Shown: positions 1-17,700 of the stretch, one piece after another
Layout: each line of letters starts with the position of its first letter
Position numbering within the stretch: position 1 is the stretch's first letter
Origin: Otis tarda
Lineage: Eukaryota; Chordata; Aves; Otidiformes; Otididae
Assembly (NCBI GenBank): GCA_026413225.1
Contig: CM048552.1
Location: 135,855,053 to 135,919,052 of the forward strand
Direction: 5' to 3'
DNA: 64,000 nt
The notes under the pieces: model-generated
The model's database searches: none
The model's input: the letters and a program-made list of their open reading frames with translations, nothing else
Told to the model about the DNA's origin: nothing
Made by a program: the position numbers and the translations under genes

Positions 1-3000
1 TTGACAAGGTCGACAAGCATTTCTAAAACCATATTACAGATTAATAATTAAAATCTAGAGAGATCTGAATTAGCTCGCAACATATAAGCTCAAGTTCCAG
101 AAGCACCTCACCACAGCAGCCAGGAAAAAAGGTAAAGTAGACAACACTAAATCTGTGCTCTCACTGTTAGATTGCACTGTTAGATTGATTTAAAGTACTT
201 AAGTTATCTCCATATTGCGTTGCAGAAACACCTCACAAAGCAGTAGATAGACATCCAACACCTCTTATGTCAGACAGTTCTCATATCCTGACTCTCAGCT
301 CTATGCTTCAGCCAGCTAATTAGAGGTAGCTAATTAAATGCTTTGGTAGAAAGCTTATCTTCATTTATATCACTTGTAACACTCCTACAGATAATTTGGT
401 CCAACATTTTGTCCCTCTGTTTAGAATTACGTATCTGAAAACCAAAACACCTGCAATTCATAGATCAAGGCCTGAAACAAAACGGGCATAGCCTCTGGAT
501 TTACATATCAAACTGTGAGCATAATGGAGTACCTTCAGATTAAAAGGTCCGCATGACTGGTTTTTCAGGAAAAATAAGTTTCATGATTCTTGGATGCTAA
601 GCAGTATCATAGCTAACAGCTTAACATGTTTGATTTTTTTCTCTATGATGTTGATGAAGAAATAATATCTTCAATACTAATTTCACCAAAATTGCTTCAT
701 CCAATATATGAAACAGTCCAAGCCTAGAGACAGAAATTACATTTGAAAAGTGATATTTTCAGCTGCTGTGAAAAGACGATGATGACGGGCACTGCCACTG
801 AGCTCCCTCTTGCACTCGTGTTCAGCTATGATGATGCAGAGGAGGCAGACTGGTCCCCTGACACGCACGGAGTCAAACAGCAGTGACAGAATCCTCCATG
901 ACGATGGTGAGAAGGGTCAGTATTGATTAAATTCATGTTAGCACTTAAGATGCAACACGCAGCCTGAAATCCTAGAGGGCTCCTTCTCTCCAGTCTTATG
1001 GTAATACAAAATTAAAACAGAAATTCTACTGCAAAATTGAAAGAATTCTCCAGATCCTATTGATGAAAACTTGCCATGACATTAACTTGCCAGAGAGTTA
1101 TTTCAGACAGGTTTCTGAGTCTTAAAGTCTTCTCTTATATAGAAAACAGAGCCAACAAGAAAAGCCCTTAATTAATTTCACCTTTTTCAGTTCTTGCTTT
1201 GCAATTAGTAGCATTCCACAGGATGTCAAATACTAATTTACTGCTTTTAGTTTCAAGGAACAGGACTAATCTACCCTAATTTAGCAACCTAGAAGCCAGG
1301 TTTCTATTCTAAGATAGTTTTTTGTGCTCCTTTTTTAGTCAGTGCATAAATAAAGCTTTCTGCGACAGGGCAGTTTATTCCAAAACCAGCAACTCTTCCA
1401 GGGCCCATCTTTACTCACAGACTGCATGGATAACTACTTCAATTGAAATATAAACAAAATACCACTACTGTGCCCTACTTAGAGTTTGCTTTATGGAGTA
1501 AGCAGCACATCTGTGTGTCACTTAAAATTTCTATGAAATATCTTGCTAAATAAGACGACATTTTACATACGTTGGGATCCTTGCAGACTAATGCATACTC
1601 AGTACAATCTAGGATAATCAAGATAAGTAATTCATGTTATAGAAATTATATATATGTATATAAATGTATTATAAGGCAAATTATTTGTTAGATATATTTC
1701 TTTAAGTGTTTTAAAAGAAGGTATTAAGAGTCAGTTCAACCAACCCAAATACACAAATTTAACATTAACCAATGATAATGAAATACGTGCACCTCTGAAC
1801 AACGAATTAATTGATACAGTACATTAATACACCTTCTAACATGTTCATTTTGCATTGTTGCTCACCTTCAAATATGGGAAAAGCTGCTACATTGTGCAAT
1901 GACTTTAATGTTATCTCAACGTACTTATTGTTAAATATGTGTGAAAAGCTTTAAGTCAGAGAATCTGTACTGGTAGTAAAATAAAACTAAGATAAGTAGC
2001 TCCTGCTACAATTTTGAACCGACTGCACTTCAAATACATCTTCATCCCTTAGAATTCTGTTCGCTTGCTTCTTGCCTGGATTGTGATGACACTTTTAGAA
2101 AAACAAGCTTGTTTCTTCCTCTTTTTCCAACTTCAATAACTTTCTGCCTTGAATGGAACACATCCAGACCAAAGCTGTAAGTGATGCTCATAAAGGTGAC
2201 CTCTCTTTGTAAGGAAAACCATAAACATGACTTCTGGGTTTGTGCTTGAAAATAGCTCAGAAGAACATAAGATGGTGCAAAAGCCATTGAACATTACCCA
2301 GAAATACTAAGTCCTTATGTATTTTGTCTGCAAGCTATACTTGTATTCGTATTTCTGCAACCTTGGCTTTCAACGGACAACCTGAACGCTAATTAAATGT
2401 TGCCAGTAAAACAGAGCTCAAAGAATTGGATGAGAGTAACCTACAGGGGATATTTATAGTTAATATCCCTGATAATCTTTAGACCTGAGATCCCCTAGGA
2501 TACAATAGTATCCCTCAATTCTTAAGAAACAAAACAAAATCCTTCACCTGGTTTCTGCTCATTACCTCCCGTAGTCTGCAGAGATGACTTTAATACAGTT
2601 TTCTACTTAAGGAAGCTTATTTTCAGTAATGAATATTTAGAAAGAACACACATAATTAAAGTATTTAAATGCAATAAAGAGGTAATGTGACAATTTCTGC
2701 ATTATGTGCTCCCTTTATTTTCTTGCATTTTCCTGTGGTAAAACTGTTACACAAAAGGGATTTTCTTAAAAGACTGGTTTAACTATTTCTAACTGGGTAA
2801 GAGTAAAAAGTACACAACAAATGTGGAGTTGATAAGAAAAGGGCTGAAGCAAAATGAAATTATCTGAAAAAAAAATACTCCAACTTATTTTGTGGAAAAT
2901 TTAGAAACAAAGTAAATTTATTGCTTAGGGACATGCTTTTTCCTAATGAAAAAAATATTTAATTGACATTTTTCAGACACCCCTCTTGGTGGTCATTCTG

Positions 3001-3651
3001 AATCTTTTTTTGGTTTTTTTTTGTTGTTTTTTTTGTTGGTTTTTTTTTTATTTAACATAGATTGTAGCAGAATTTCTTTTCCATTTTCTATTCCTTTAAT
3101 AGCATAAATGTCTATATAATTAAATGTCCCAACAATGTTTTCTTGGAAAATAATTAAATATTGTGTTACACTTAAATCTCTGTTTAACATTCAAGGTTGA
3201 CTTAACATCTAACATTTGTGTATTCTTTTGCTTGAAAGCTTTGAGTTCTGCTAAGCTTTTTAAAGCATGATGCTCATCTAGTTATGAAATCTGCCTTTAT
3301 TTTTTTCCTCATGCAGTTTGGTTTTCTTCTCTTTCTGGCATACTATGATCTTCATGTCTGTATTTTGAAAGTAGATTGATTTTTTCCCTGCTCTCTTCAA
3401 TTATGACAACAAATAGTGTCTTGTCTTTGCAAAAAGCTCTGAGGGAAAGCTGCATAAAAATAGCCACAGAATTTCACATAATGAAAATAAAATACACCTT
3501 GTTAAACCTAATCAGGAAGAGATCACACAATCACAGAAAAGATACGGTGTTGGAATATCAATTTTTCATTGATTTGCTGCACTGACCATGAGATGGTACC
3601 ATGTGAGATCCTAAGGGAAAGGAGAAAAAGGACTCCAAGCTAAAGAGTAGA
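1..3651. other. Intronic DNA, no gene recognised
   Basis: AT-rich sequence downstream of the last FRMPD4 exon in the window. The one simple tract of note is a T/G run at 3004-3052. Two short open frames (2042-2287 on the minus strand and 3376-3585 on the plus strand) have no recognisable family features. I looked here for the next FRMPD4 exon (Ser-Cys-Lys at its start) and did not see it. Confidence 0.6.
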
Positions 3652-4497
3652 CTTCAGCTTGTCCAGGGCACTGGTGGGCATGGTCCTATGGGATGCAGCT
3701 CTGAAAGGCCAAGTAGAGCTGGGTGATCTTCATGGAGAGCATCCTGCAAGTGCCAGAACAGTCTACTCCAATCCACAAAGAAGCAGGCAGGCACAGCAGG
3801 ACACCAATGTGGCTCCACAGGGAGGTCCACTTACTGAGATCCGGTGCAAAACAAAAGCCAATCAGAGATGGGAATGGAGAGAGGTTACCCAAGAGAAACA
3901 GAGAAGCCCTAGGGATGAAGTTTGCAAAGTTCAGCTGGCACTGAAACCAGTACAGTATGTGAAGGGTAACAGGGCCTCTACATCAGCAGTGAAAGCCAAG
4001 GGAAATATGAACTTGCTCCTAAATGGGGTGGGCAACCTAATGAAGGACGCTGAAAAGGCTTGAGGTACTCGATGCTTTCTTGGCTTTGGTCTTTAGTGGC
4101 AAGATCTGCCACCCTGCTCCCTGTGCTTAGTGGCAGAATTTAGGGAACAGAGACACTACCCATGGCAGATGAAGACTGAATTAGGGATTGCTTAGGCAAG
4201 AGAGACACTCACAAGTCCACAGGCCTATATGGGACACGTCTAAGACTGCCAAGGGAGTTGTCTCATGTCTTATAAAAGCTGCTCCTCAGCATCTTTGAAA
4301 GGGCACTAGTTAAGAACTGAAACATGTGCCTAGTGTTGTTGTGAAAACTCCGTCTTTGGAGGTATTAAAAATTTGACTAGACAAGTGCTGAGCAGCCACA
4401 TCTAACTTTTACACTAGCTCACTTTGAGCAAGAGGTTGGAGTGGATGACCTCCAGAAATCCCATCTCAATTTTCTCTACGATTTTGAGATTATGCCC
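3652..4497 (+). mobile_element. CR1 LINE remnant, ORF2 pieces plus 3' end
   Basis: Plus-strand fragment of a chicken-repeat-1 retrotransposon. It opens in the linker after the endonuclease domain (the region reading ALVGMVLWDAALKG), passes the stretch LLNGVGNLMKDAEKA that leads into the reverse transcriptase and a short early RT stretch near 4190-4310, then jumps to the 3' end at about 4320-4497, where the wording around the CR1 tail (GAGCAAGAGGTTGGAGTGGA) is readable. The central reverse transcriptase is missing and there are stop codons, so it is inactive and old. The 134-residue open frame at 3659-4063 is a part of it, not a host gene. Boundaries are approximate. Confidence 0.75.
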
Positions 4498-5511
4498 ACT
4501 GCCTAGCCTACGCATCTAAAACATGCCCATTGCTGACCACAGATACACTGCTACCAGCTGGAAAACAAGATTTCAAAATTGCTTCCAGGCAGACTGGAAA
4601 CTGAAAGTAAGCTTTTTCAAAGCTGCAGATGTCTTGAACCCATATGAAAACTTTTGTTATAGCGAAGTGATTCATTATTTCATTGGTGTAGAGAATTGCT
4701 TCTGCTATGGTGTCAGGACTGTACAGTGACAGTGTCTAATCATTCCAGGTGTCCCCACTGGCATGAAAAGAAAGCTCTTCATTTCAAATGCTGTAATATA
4801 CAGCCGAAATACATTTCACTCTGAGCCTTATCAAAGAAGGACTCTCTGTCAAAATCTCAACAGCAGATAGATTTTGAGAGCAGCGGCAGAATTACAGTGT
4901 AAGAAAAGTGTCACCAAAAGCTTCCCCTGGAATGCAACAGCACTTAATTTAAGACACTACCTATGGAGTCAACATACTTGGGAAGGGTGACATTCTTATT
5001 CAATTTCTCATTTGAAGGCAGACAGAGAATCAGCTACACAATAAATCCAGTTTGTCACAGGCCTAATCAGTCTATTTCCCTTGTTGTTATTACTATATAT
5101 TGCTGGCAGTAGAGAAATGAGATAGAGATCCTAATTCTGATTACTCACATATCAAAGAATCAGGGAAAGAATGAAGACTGCAACATCATCACTTTATGAA
5201 GAAACAAAGACACAAAAAATGAGTTTACGATCCATTTGTGAGGCTTATGCTGACAGCCAATATAGAGCATAGGACAGAAATTTATTAGGAACAGTTCCTG
5301 CAGTTCATGGGGTCTCTTTGTCATAAAATCCAGGAAAGGTGAAGTCCCTTCTTAATGTGCTGTGTTTCTGTCAGTTGACTTGCTGGTTAAGATGTTTGTT
5401 TGTTTTGTTTGGTTTTTTTTTTTAAGAACTGAAAACGTATTGTATCTTGTCCAAATGCACCTAACACAGACAAAGGCATCAGTGTTGCTGGTATCTTTAT
5501 ACCATTCCTGT
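4498..5511. other. Intronic DNA, nothing recognised
   Basis: Between two CR1 remnants. It contains a short T/G-rich run near 5393-5425. I see no splice-bounded coding segment and no named repeat. Confidence 0.5.
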
Positions 5512-5586
5512 ATAGAATCATAGAATAGTTCGGGTTGGAAGGAAAGGTCATCTAGTCCAACCCCCCTGCAAGAAGCAGGGACCTCC
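5512..5586 (-). mobile_element. CR1 LINE 3' tail fragment
   Basis: It starts with the reverse complement of the CR1 terminal repeat (TAGAATCATAGAAT), followed by GGTTGGAAGG and GGTCATCTAGTCCAACCCCC, the hallmark antisense wording of avian CR1 3' ends. Strongly 5'-truncated, as most CR1 insertions are. Non-coding. Confidence 0.85.
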
Positions 5587-6826
<1,240 letters not shown>

Positions 6827-7189
6827 CTATGAGTGTTTTTTTTCTTTAGCTAATGGTATATTTAACACTAACACTATTTCTGATATTACCAGTACTTCCT
6901 CATCAGGAAAATCTTGAAGTAGCGCTAAACACAACTTCAGTAGAACACTTGGCTTTCTACTGAATTTCCTCAAGTTAAGTTTTAAAACCACATCTAAGCA
7001 CCTAAAAAAAAAGGGCTTGATTTTCTGGAGGACCAAAAGGACGCATAAGAGGTGGCCTAATTCACCCCTTTAAGGAGTGATCAACCGTATCTTACTCATC
7101 CCTGATCAATGTTTGTCTGATACTCTTGTAAGACCATTTTGAGGATGACTCCTTTTCCTGTAAATAAATGATCCTGTTTAACTACTGTT

Positions 7190-7395
7190 AAGATCAGGAA
7201 GTTTTTTCCCTGGTGCCTACACCAGTCCGTCTTTGTTGCACCACGTTATTTCCTGTCCCAGGCAAAGTAATACTGTAGAACATCTTATTCCTCCTTCCTA
7301 TGAAACATCACTTATATATTTGACAGTCATTTGCAGGTCTCTCCTCTGACTTTTCTGTTGTGGGCAAAATGAACCTGCTTCCTTCTATCCAAAGA
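7190..7395 (-). mobile_element. Old L3/CR1-like LINE 3' fragment (diverged)
   Basis: On the plus strand it reads like the antisense 3' part of an ancient amniote CR1/L3 element: a stretch around CAGGTCTCTCCTCTGACTTTTCT preceded by CTTATATATTTGACAG and followed by AATGAACCTGCTTCCTT, in the order expected from my memory of that family. Heavily diverged, with no open frame. A repeat-library search is needed to name the subfamily. Confidence 0.5.
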
Positions 7396-8413
7396 TAATT
7401 AAGTTTCTATACCTGAGTCTTTTTTCCTCTGGATTCCTAGCACGTGGTGAACACAAGTTTTACATACATCCAAAAGCACTGCCACTTTCAGTTAGACACA
7501 GGTGTTTAGCATTAGTCTGAGTAGACAATCAGACATATATGTCTATGTGCTTTGGATTCTGGCCCTGCGGAAATGCACATTGAGTTTATGCTTTATAACG
7601 TGCACATAATACTTTGCTTCTCAGCATGATTACATGCCCAAAAGAGGGTGTGACATCGCAACTGCTAATGAAACGATAAAGATATATCCTCTCTAGTCTT
7701 CTACCTTTAAACTCTGCAATGATGATACATAAAAACCCAATAATACTACCAATATGAAGACAAAGTCTTAAAAGAAAATGTATCAATATCAAAACCAATG
7801 CATTTAACAACTGAGCTAATTATGTTCCTTTCCTCTGTTTGGTTTGAAAACTTTACTTCACTTATAGATCCAGCATAAATGGATACAAATCTATGTAGGA
7901 GAATGTTGTCCTGAACTCATCTTTCCTTCTATTCACTCAGAATAGAATAGAATAAATACTTTTTCCAAACTGAACTTTAACATGAAACTACATTCATAAT
8001 GCTAACTTGGGAGAAAAGAACTGTCTGGATGTAGTTAAAACATTAGTTGTAATGCTCGCTTCATCTGAAAACAATACAAATACAATCAATGCACACACGT
8101 GGGTAAATGACATCAGAACTTCACAAAGTCAATTTTGCCTCTCCTCTGCTCTCTGTGGGGGTTCTGGAGAACATATTGAACAAGAGCAAAGTCAAATCCC
8201 TGCCCTTGGCTCCAAGGCAATTTTACATAACTACTGAACTTTTAAGCATAGAGAGCAGGAACCCACTTATACGGGAGACTGGGCAGTCCCAGGTTTGGTC
8301 CCCCATGAATAAAAAAAAATACCACAAAACTCACTAATTTTCAGTACAAGTAATATGTTTAGGGAACTATTTTGACCTGGCTTTTTGCCACATAGTTATA
8401 TGGAAGTATTTAT

Positions 8414-8459
8414 TAAAAAAAAAAACAAACAAAAAAACAAACAAAAACAAAAAAAAACC
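8414..8459. repeat. A/C-rich simple tract
   Basis: Runs of A broken by single C (AAAC, AAAAC and longer units) over about 45 bases, 0.5 kb downstream of the first PDZ exon on the gene's strand. Low-complexity sequence with no other content. Confidence 0.8.
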
Positions 8460-8899
8460 CCAGCAATAGCATCCTCTTTTTCAAAACCAAATATTACAGT
8501 TAGAACCAAATATTAGGTAGAAACTGAGTCTCTCCTTGGGAAGATGATGATGATGATAAAAAGAATGAAAAATATGTAAGTTTTTATCTTGCATCTCAAC
8601 ATACCTCTTGAAAGCACTGATTCAATGGCAATGAAGGTGACATCAAACTAATATAAACATAACAGGGAGAAGACCTTCTTTCCTTGAATGAAGCAGGTCA
8701 GCTTTTTCCAGGCAAACAGTAATGGCTCAGAGCAATAACCTAAAACCAGCTTTTTGTTACCACATTCACATAACGTTCAAAAATGAGTGCAAGGAGGGAA
8801 ACTACTCAGTAATACAAGACTTAAAATCCTATCTAGTATTTGTGATTACTTTGTCCACCCGAATACTTTAACAGTACTCAAATTTGTAACTGTATTTCA

Positions 8900-14145
<5,246 letters not shown>

Positions 14146-14748
14146 TGGATGAGAAGCTCAACATGAGCTGATAATGCATGCTCGCAGCCCAGAAAGCCAA
14201 TCACATCCTGGGCTGCATCAAAAGGAGCATGGCCAGCAGGTCGAGGGAGGTAATTCTCCCCCTCTACTCTGCTCTCATGAGATCCCACCTGGAGTACTGC
14301 GTCCAGCTCTGGAGCCCCCAACATAAGAAGGACATGGACCAGTTGGAGAGGGTCCAGAGAAGGGCCATGAAGATGATAAGAGGGCTGGAGCACCTCTCCT
14401 ATGAGGACAAATTGAGAGGGTTGGGGCTGTTCAGCCTGGGGAAGAGGAGGCTGCGGGCAGACCTTATAGTGGTCTCCAATACCTAAAGGGGTAATGGTTT
14501 TAAAATGGAAGGAGGTAGATTCAGATTAGATATTAGGAAAATATTTTTTACAGTGAGGGTGGTGGAACACTGGAACAGGTTGCCCAGAGAGGTGGTGGAG
14601 GCCCCATCCCTGGAGACGTTCAGGGCCAGGCTGGATGAGGCTCTGAGCAACCTGATCTGGTTGGAGATGTCTCTACTCCTTGCAGGGGGGTTGGACTAGA
14701 TGACCTTTAAAGATCCCTTCCAATCCAAACTATTCTATGATTCTATGA
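14146..14748 (+). mobile_element. CR1 LINE, 5'-truncated copy with intact 3' end
   Basis: The best preserved CR1 in the window. The frame at 14178-14486 encodes the C-terminal end of CR1 ORF2: [19 protein letters not shown], then [19 protein letters not shown] and [15 protein letters not shown]. The frame then breaks, and the distal part appears in another frame ([20 protein letters not shown], about 14560-14630). It ends with TTGGACTAGATGACC and two copies of ATTCTATGA. It lacks the endonuclease and the reverse transcriptase core, so it is not mobile. It lies antisense to FRMPD4. Confidence 0.93.
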
Positions 14749-17700
14749 ACAAATCTTCATTTACAATTGTTTGTCTGAATCCCTGAAACCACGAGCCTCT
14801 GCCCATCCTCCCCTGAAACTACATCTTGGTTCATACTCTATTCAGAGCCTCGGGTTGTGCACTCAAAATTTCCTTTGCAACTGGGAGTCATAAAAGCTAC
14901 TGCAGCAACAAAAGAAAGTAGATTTGATTCTCAATCACCTGTCTTCAGAAATTAGCACTAAGTAAAATGGCTTGAGACTTGAGACAATATTATGGAAATT
15001 GGTAATAACATGAGGGTATTTTATAGTTTTCCCCCTTGATAATCTGGAAAGACTATCAAAACAGCAATGACAGTTAAAAGAAAACTGCCATAGGTGAGAA
15101 CAAATACACAAAAATCTTCTTCCTTTCTTCCTTCTCTCCTCAAGTTCCTGGCACCTCTCAGTATACCTCGATTTAATTTATTTTCTCCAAGAAATCCCAC
15201 AAGAATTATTAAGAACTAGGACACAAGTGTCAAAAACATGCATCAACTGTATCAACTTGGAAATGACATTTCAGGGAAAAAGCGCCCAAATAGTTAGTAC
15301 ATTGCTAAGTAAAATTGCTGCTCCTACAGAGAATCTGGTGGCTTGACAAACTGTTTTTTTGCTCTATTTTGCAGCAAACTAGAGTTGCTCACAGCTCCAG
15401 AATTCTTTTTAGAGATATTCAACAGACAGAAGTTTTATTTTCAGCTGTTCAAAAACAAATCAACTTTTAACACTTCAATAAAATATCCCCTACATTTTCA
15501 CTGTTTTTTTTTTTTTTTTTCTGCAGGTGTCTATGTTTAGAATTCACTATCAGAGGCACAAAATACAACTGGGAAAATGTATCAGATTTCTTTTTTTTTT
15601 TTCTTTCTTTCTTTCTAGGACTATTTTTTCTGCCCCGGTGTCAATTCTATTTTTTTTCATAGGCTTCTTCAGCAGTTAAATTCTCTAAAGTCAGGTCATT
15701 TTATAGCACCCTAGAAAATGTTTGGCATATGCCATCTGGATGAACATATGGTAAAAATGTAATTAGAAAGAAAAAGGTTTACTGGTTTCAGAAGAAGTTG
15801 GTGACAGCTTTTTTTTGATAAAATTGGATACAGGGAAATCTGACACGTAAAAAAAAAAAAAAGTCAAAATCCACTCTTCCTCCACTCTCGGGCATGGTAT
15901 GCAATCTAAAGCAAGACAAAGTGAAGTGAAATCACAGTGAATAAAACTGACATGAATACAAATTTAGAGGGATAAAAAGATTTAAGTTTAGCTTCAGGCA
16001 GGCATTGGGAAAAATACACTGAAAATATATTTTACAATGACAATTAGCACTCTCATATTGAGAATATTACATGTGTAATATGTGAATGTTTCTGCATTCT
16101 GCATCTACTATATAGGAATGCTATATATTGGGAAGAAAACAAACTTCTATACTTGAATCCCACAAAGACATGGAAATAAGCCTCAAGGCCCAATGGCAGA
16201 CTAGCAGTTGTTTGGTTTGAGTTTTGTATTTAAAGATTGCCAGACAGGTCCCCTTTTACTTTTCTTCTCTCAGGATGGCCATAAGCATTTATAGGGCTGT
16301 GTTCATGATGAATGTTGAGTTTCCTGATGGCTGTATTGGGATGAGACTTTTTCAGGCACCGGACAAATAGCAGCAATTGCATAGAAACATCTTGGTGAAA
16401 ATTGGCCAAAGTGAAGAAAAGGGCACAGAGGACGGGAAGGAAAGATATGAAAGGACCATGCAGAGAGGAGTTATGAATATCGTAAGACGAGTTACAGGAC
16501 AAAATGAAAATAAATGAAAAAAAAAAAGTTTTCAACACTTATATACATTAGAAAAAAACTTCAAAGGAGAATCTCTCCCAAAGGAAGAAAACAGGAGCTC
16601 CCAGCAACACTGGCCATCTGAATGCTGGAATTGCCTCCTCTGCAAGCGAAGCATGATACCAGCTTTTGCCTTCCTTACTGCATGAAGTGCACAGCCAACC
16701 TTGGTGCCCCGACGATGAGTATGTCTAAATCGCACCTGTACACATATGGCATATAATGCATGCTGACAGCCTTCTCCCTTAACGTGCAATTATGCTGCTA
16801 CACGCTGCACTGAATGGCGTTTCTGCATCCAGTTTTTGTCCCAGCAATCTCTTCCCACCAGGGAAGAGACTCTTCCCACTAGCTTCAGCAGAGATACTCC
16901 CAGTTTCAAAGCCTGTAAGTGGAAGAAAATTCAGGGCTTGAGCAAGTTTTCATAGCCAAATGGGACCTCACAACTTATTTATACGTACTAGACTGGGTGG
17001 ATGAAACTATGGATGAAGGGTCAACTTCCCCCCACAAGCAATTCCAGGGCAAGCCCTGTGCCAGGGCTGTGCAGGCACAGGGCAATCCCACTGTGGGAGG
17101 GCCAAGGGCCCCCAAATGCACCACCAACCGGGCCTTGCCTTTTCCTAGAACAGAGGTTTAAGATCCCACCAAGTCACTGGCATTTCCTTTCCGGAAGGAG
17201 CCTTTCAGCAAGCTGGCTCTCATGTACGCAGCACGGGCTGGTGGTACAGCTCAGGGAGGCAGGGTGTTTGGCCACCTGCCTGGCCCAGGTCCTTCAAGAA
17301 GGAAACAGTGTGTGATATTTTTGTTAGAAATCAGAATCACTGGTGCTCGTCCAAGGCAGAAATTTCTTACACTTACTGGGGTAGGATCTGAAATACACGT
17401 TGGTTTTTTTTTTCTCCACAAAAGGCATTTTTCTTTATGTGGTCTGAATAACTCCATTTAGGATAGCAAACTACATTGAGGCCTTTAGAGATGAGCTAAA
17501 ATGTAGCTTTTCATCAGCTTCTGTACATGCATCGACAAACCTTGTTGCAACTAATGACATAGAAAGGGAAAAAAACATGATTTACTGAACTGCAAACGCA
17601 GAATAAATTAATTCCAGACAAAAGTGTCCTCTGGAAAACAGAATGAACAATTCCTATTGATCCTGCTTTTGAAAGGTTTCACGCTAACCGCATCGACAGC

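Noticed and set aside
1560-1600. Candidate for the next FRMPD4 exon (CCTTGCAGAC on the plus strand)
   Set aside because: The reverse complement does not encode Ser-Cys-Lys-Glu or any following FRMPD4 sequence.
17030-17110. Apparent similarity to 57990-58070 (TGTGGGAGGG and nearby words)
   Set aside because: Only about ten to fifteen bases agree, in GC-rich sequence; no extended alignment visible.
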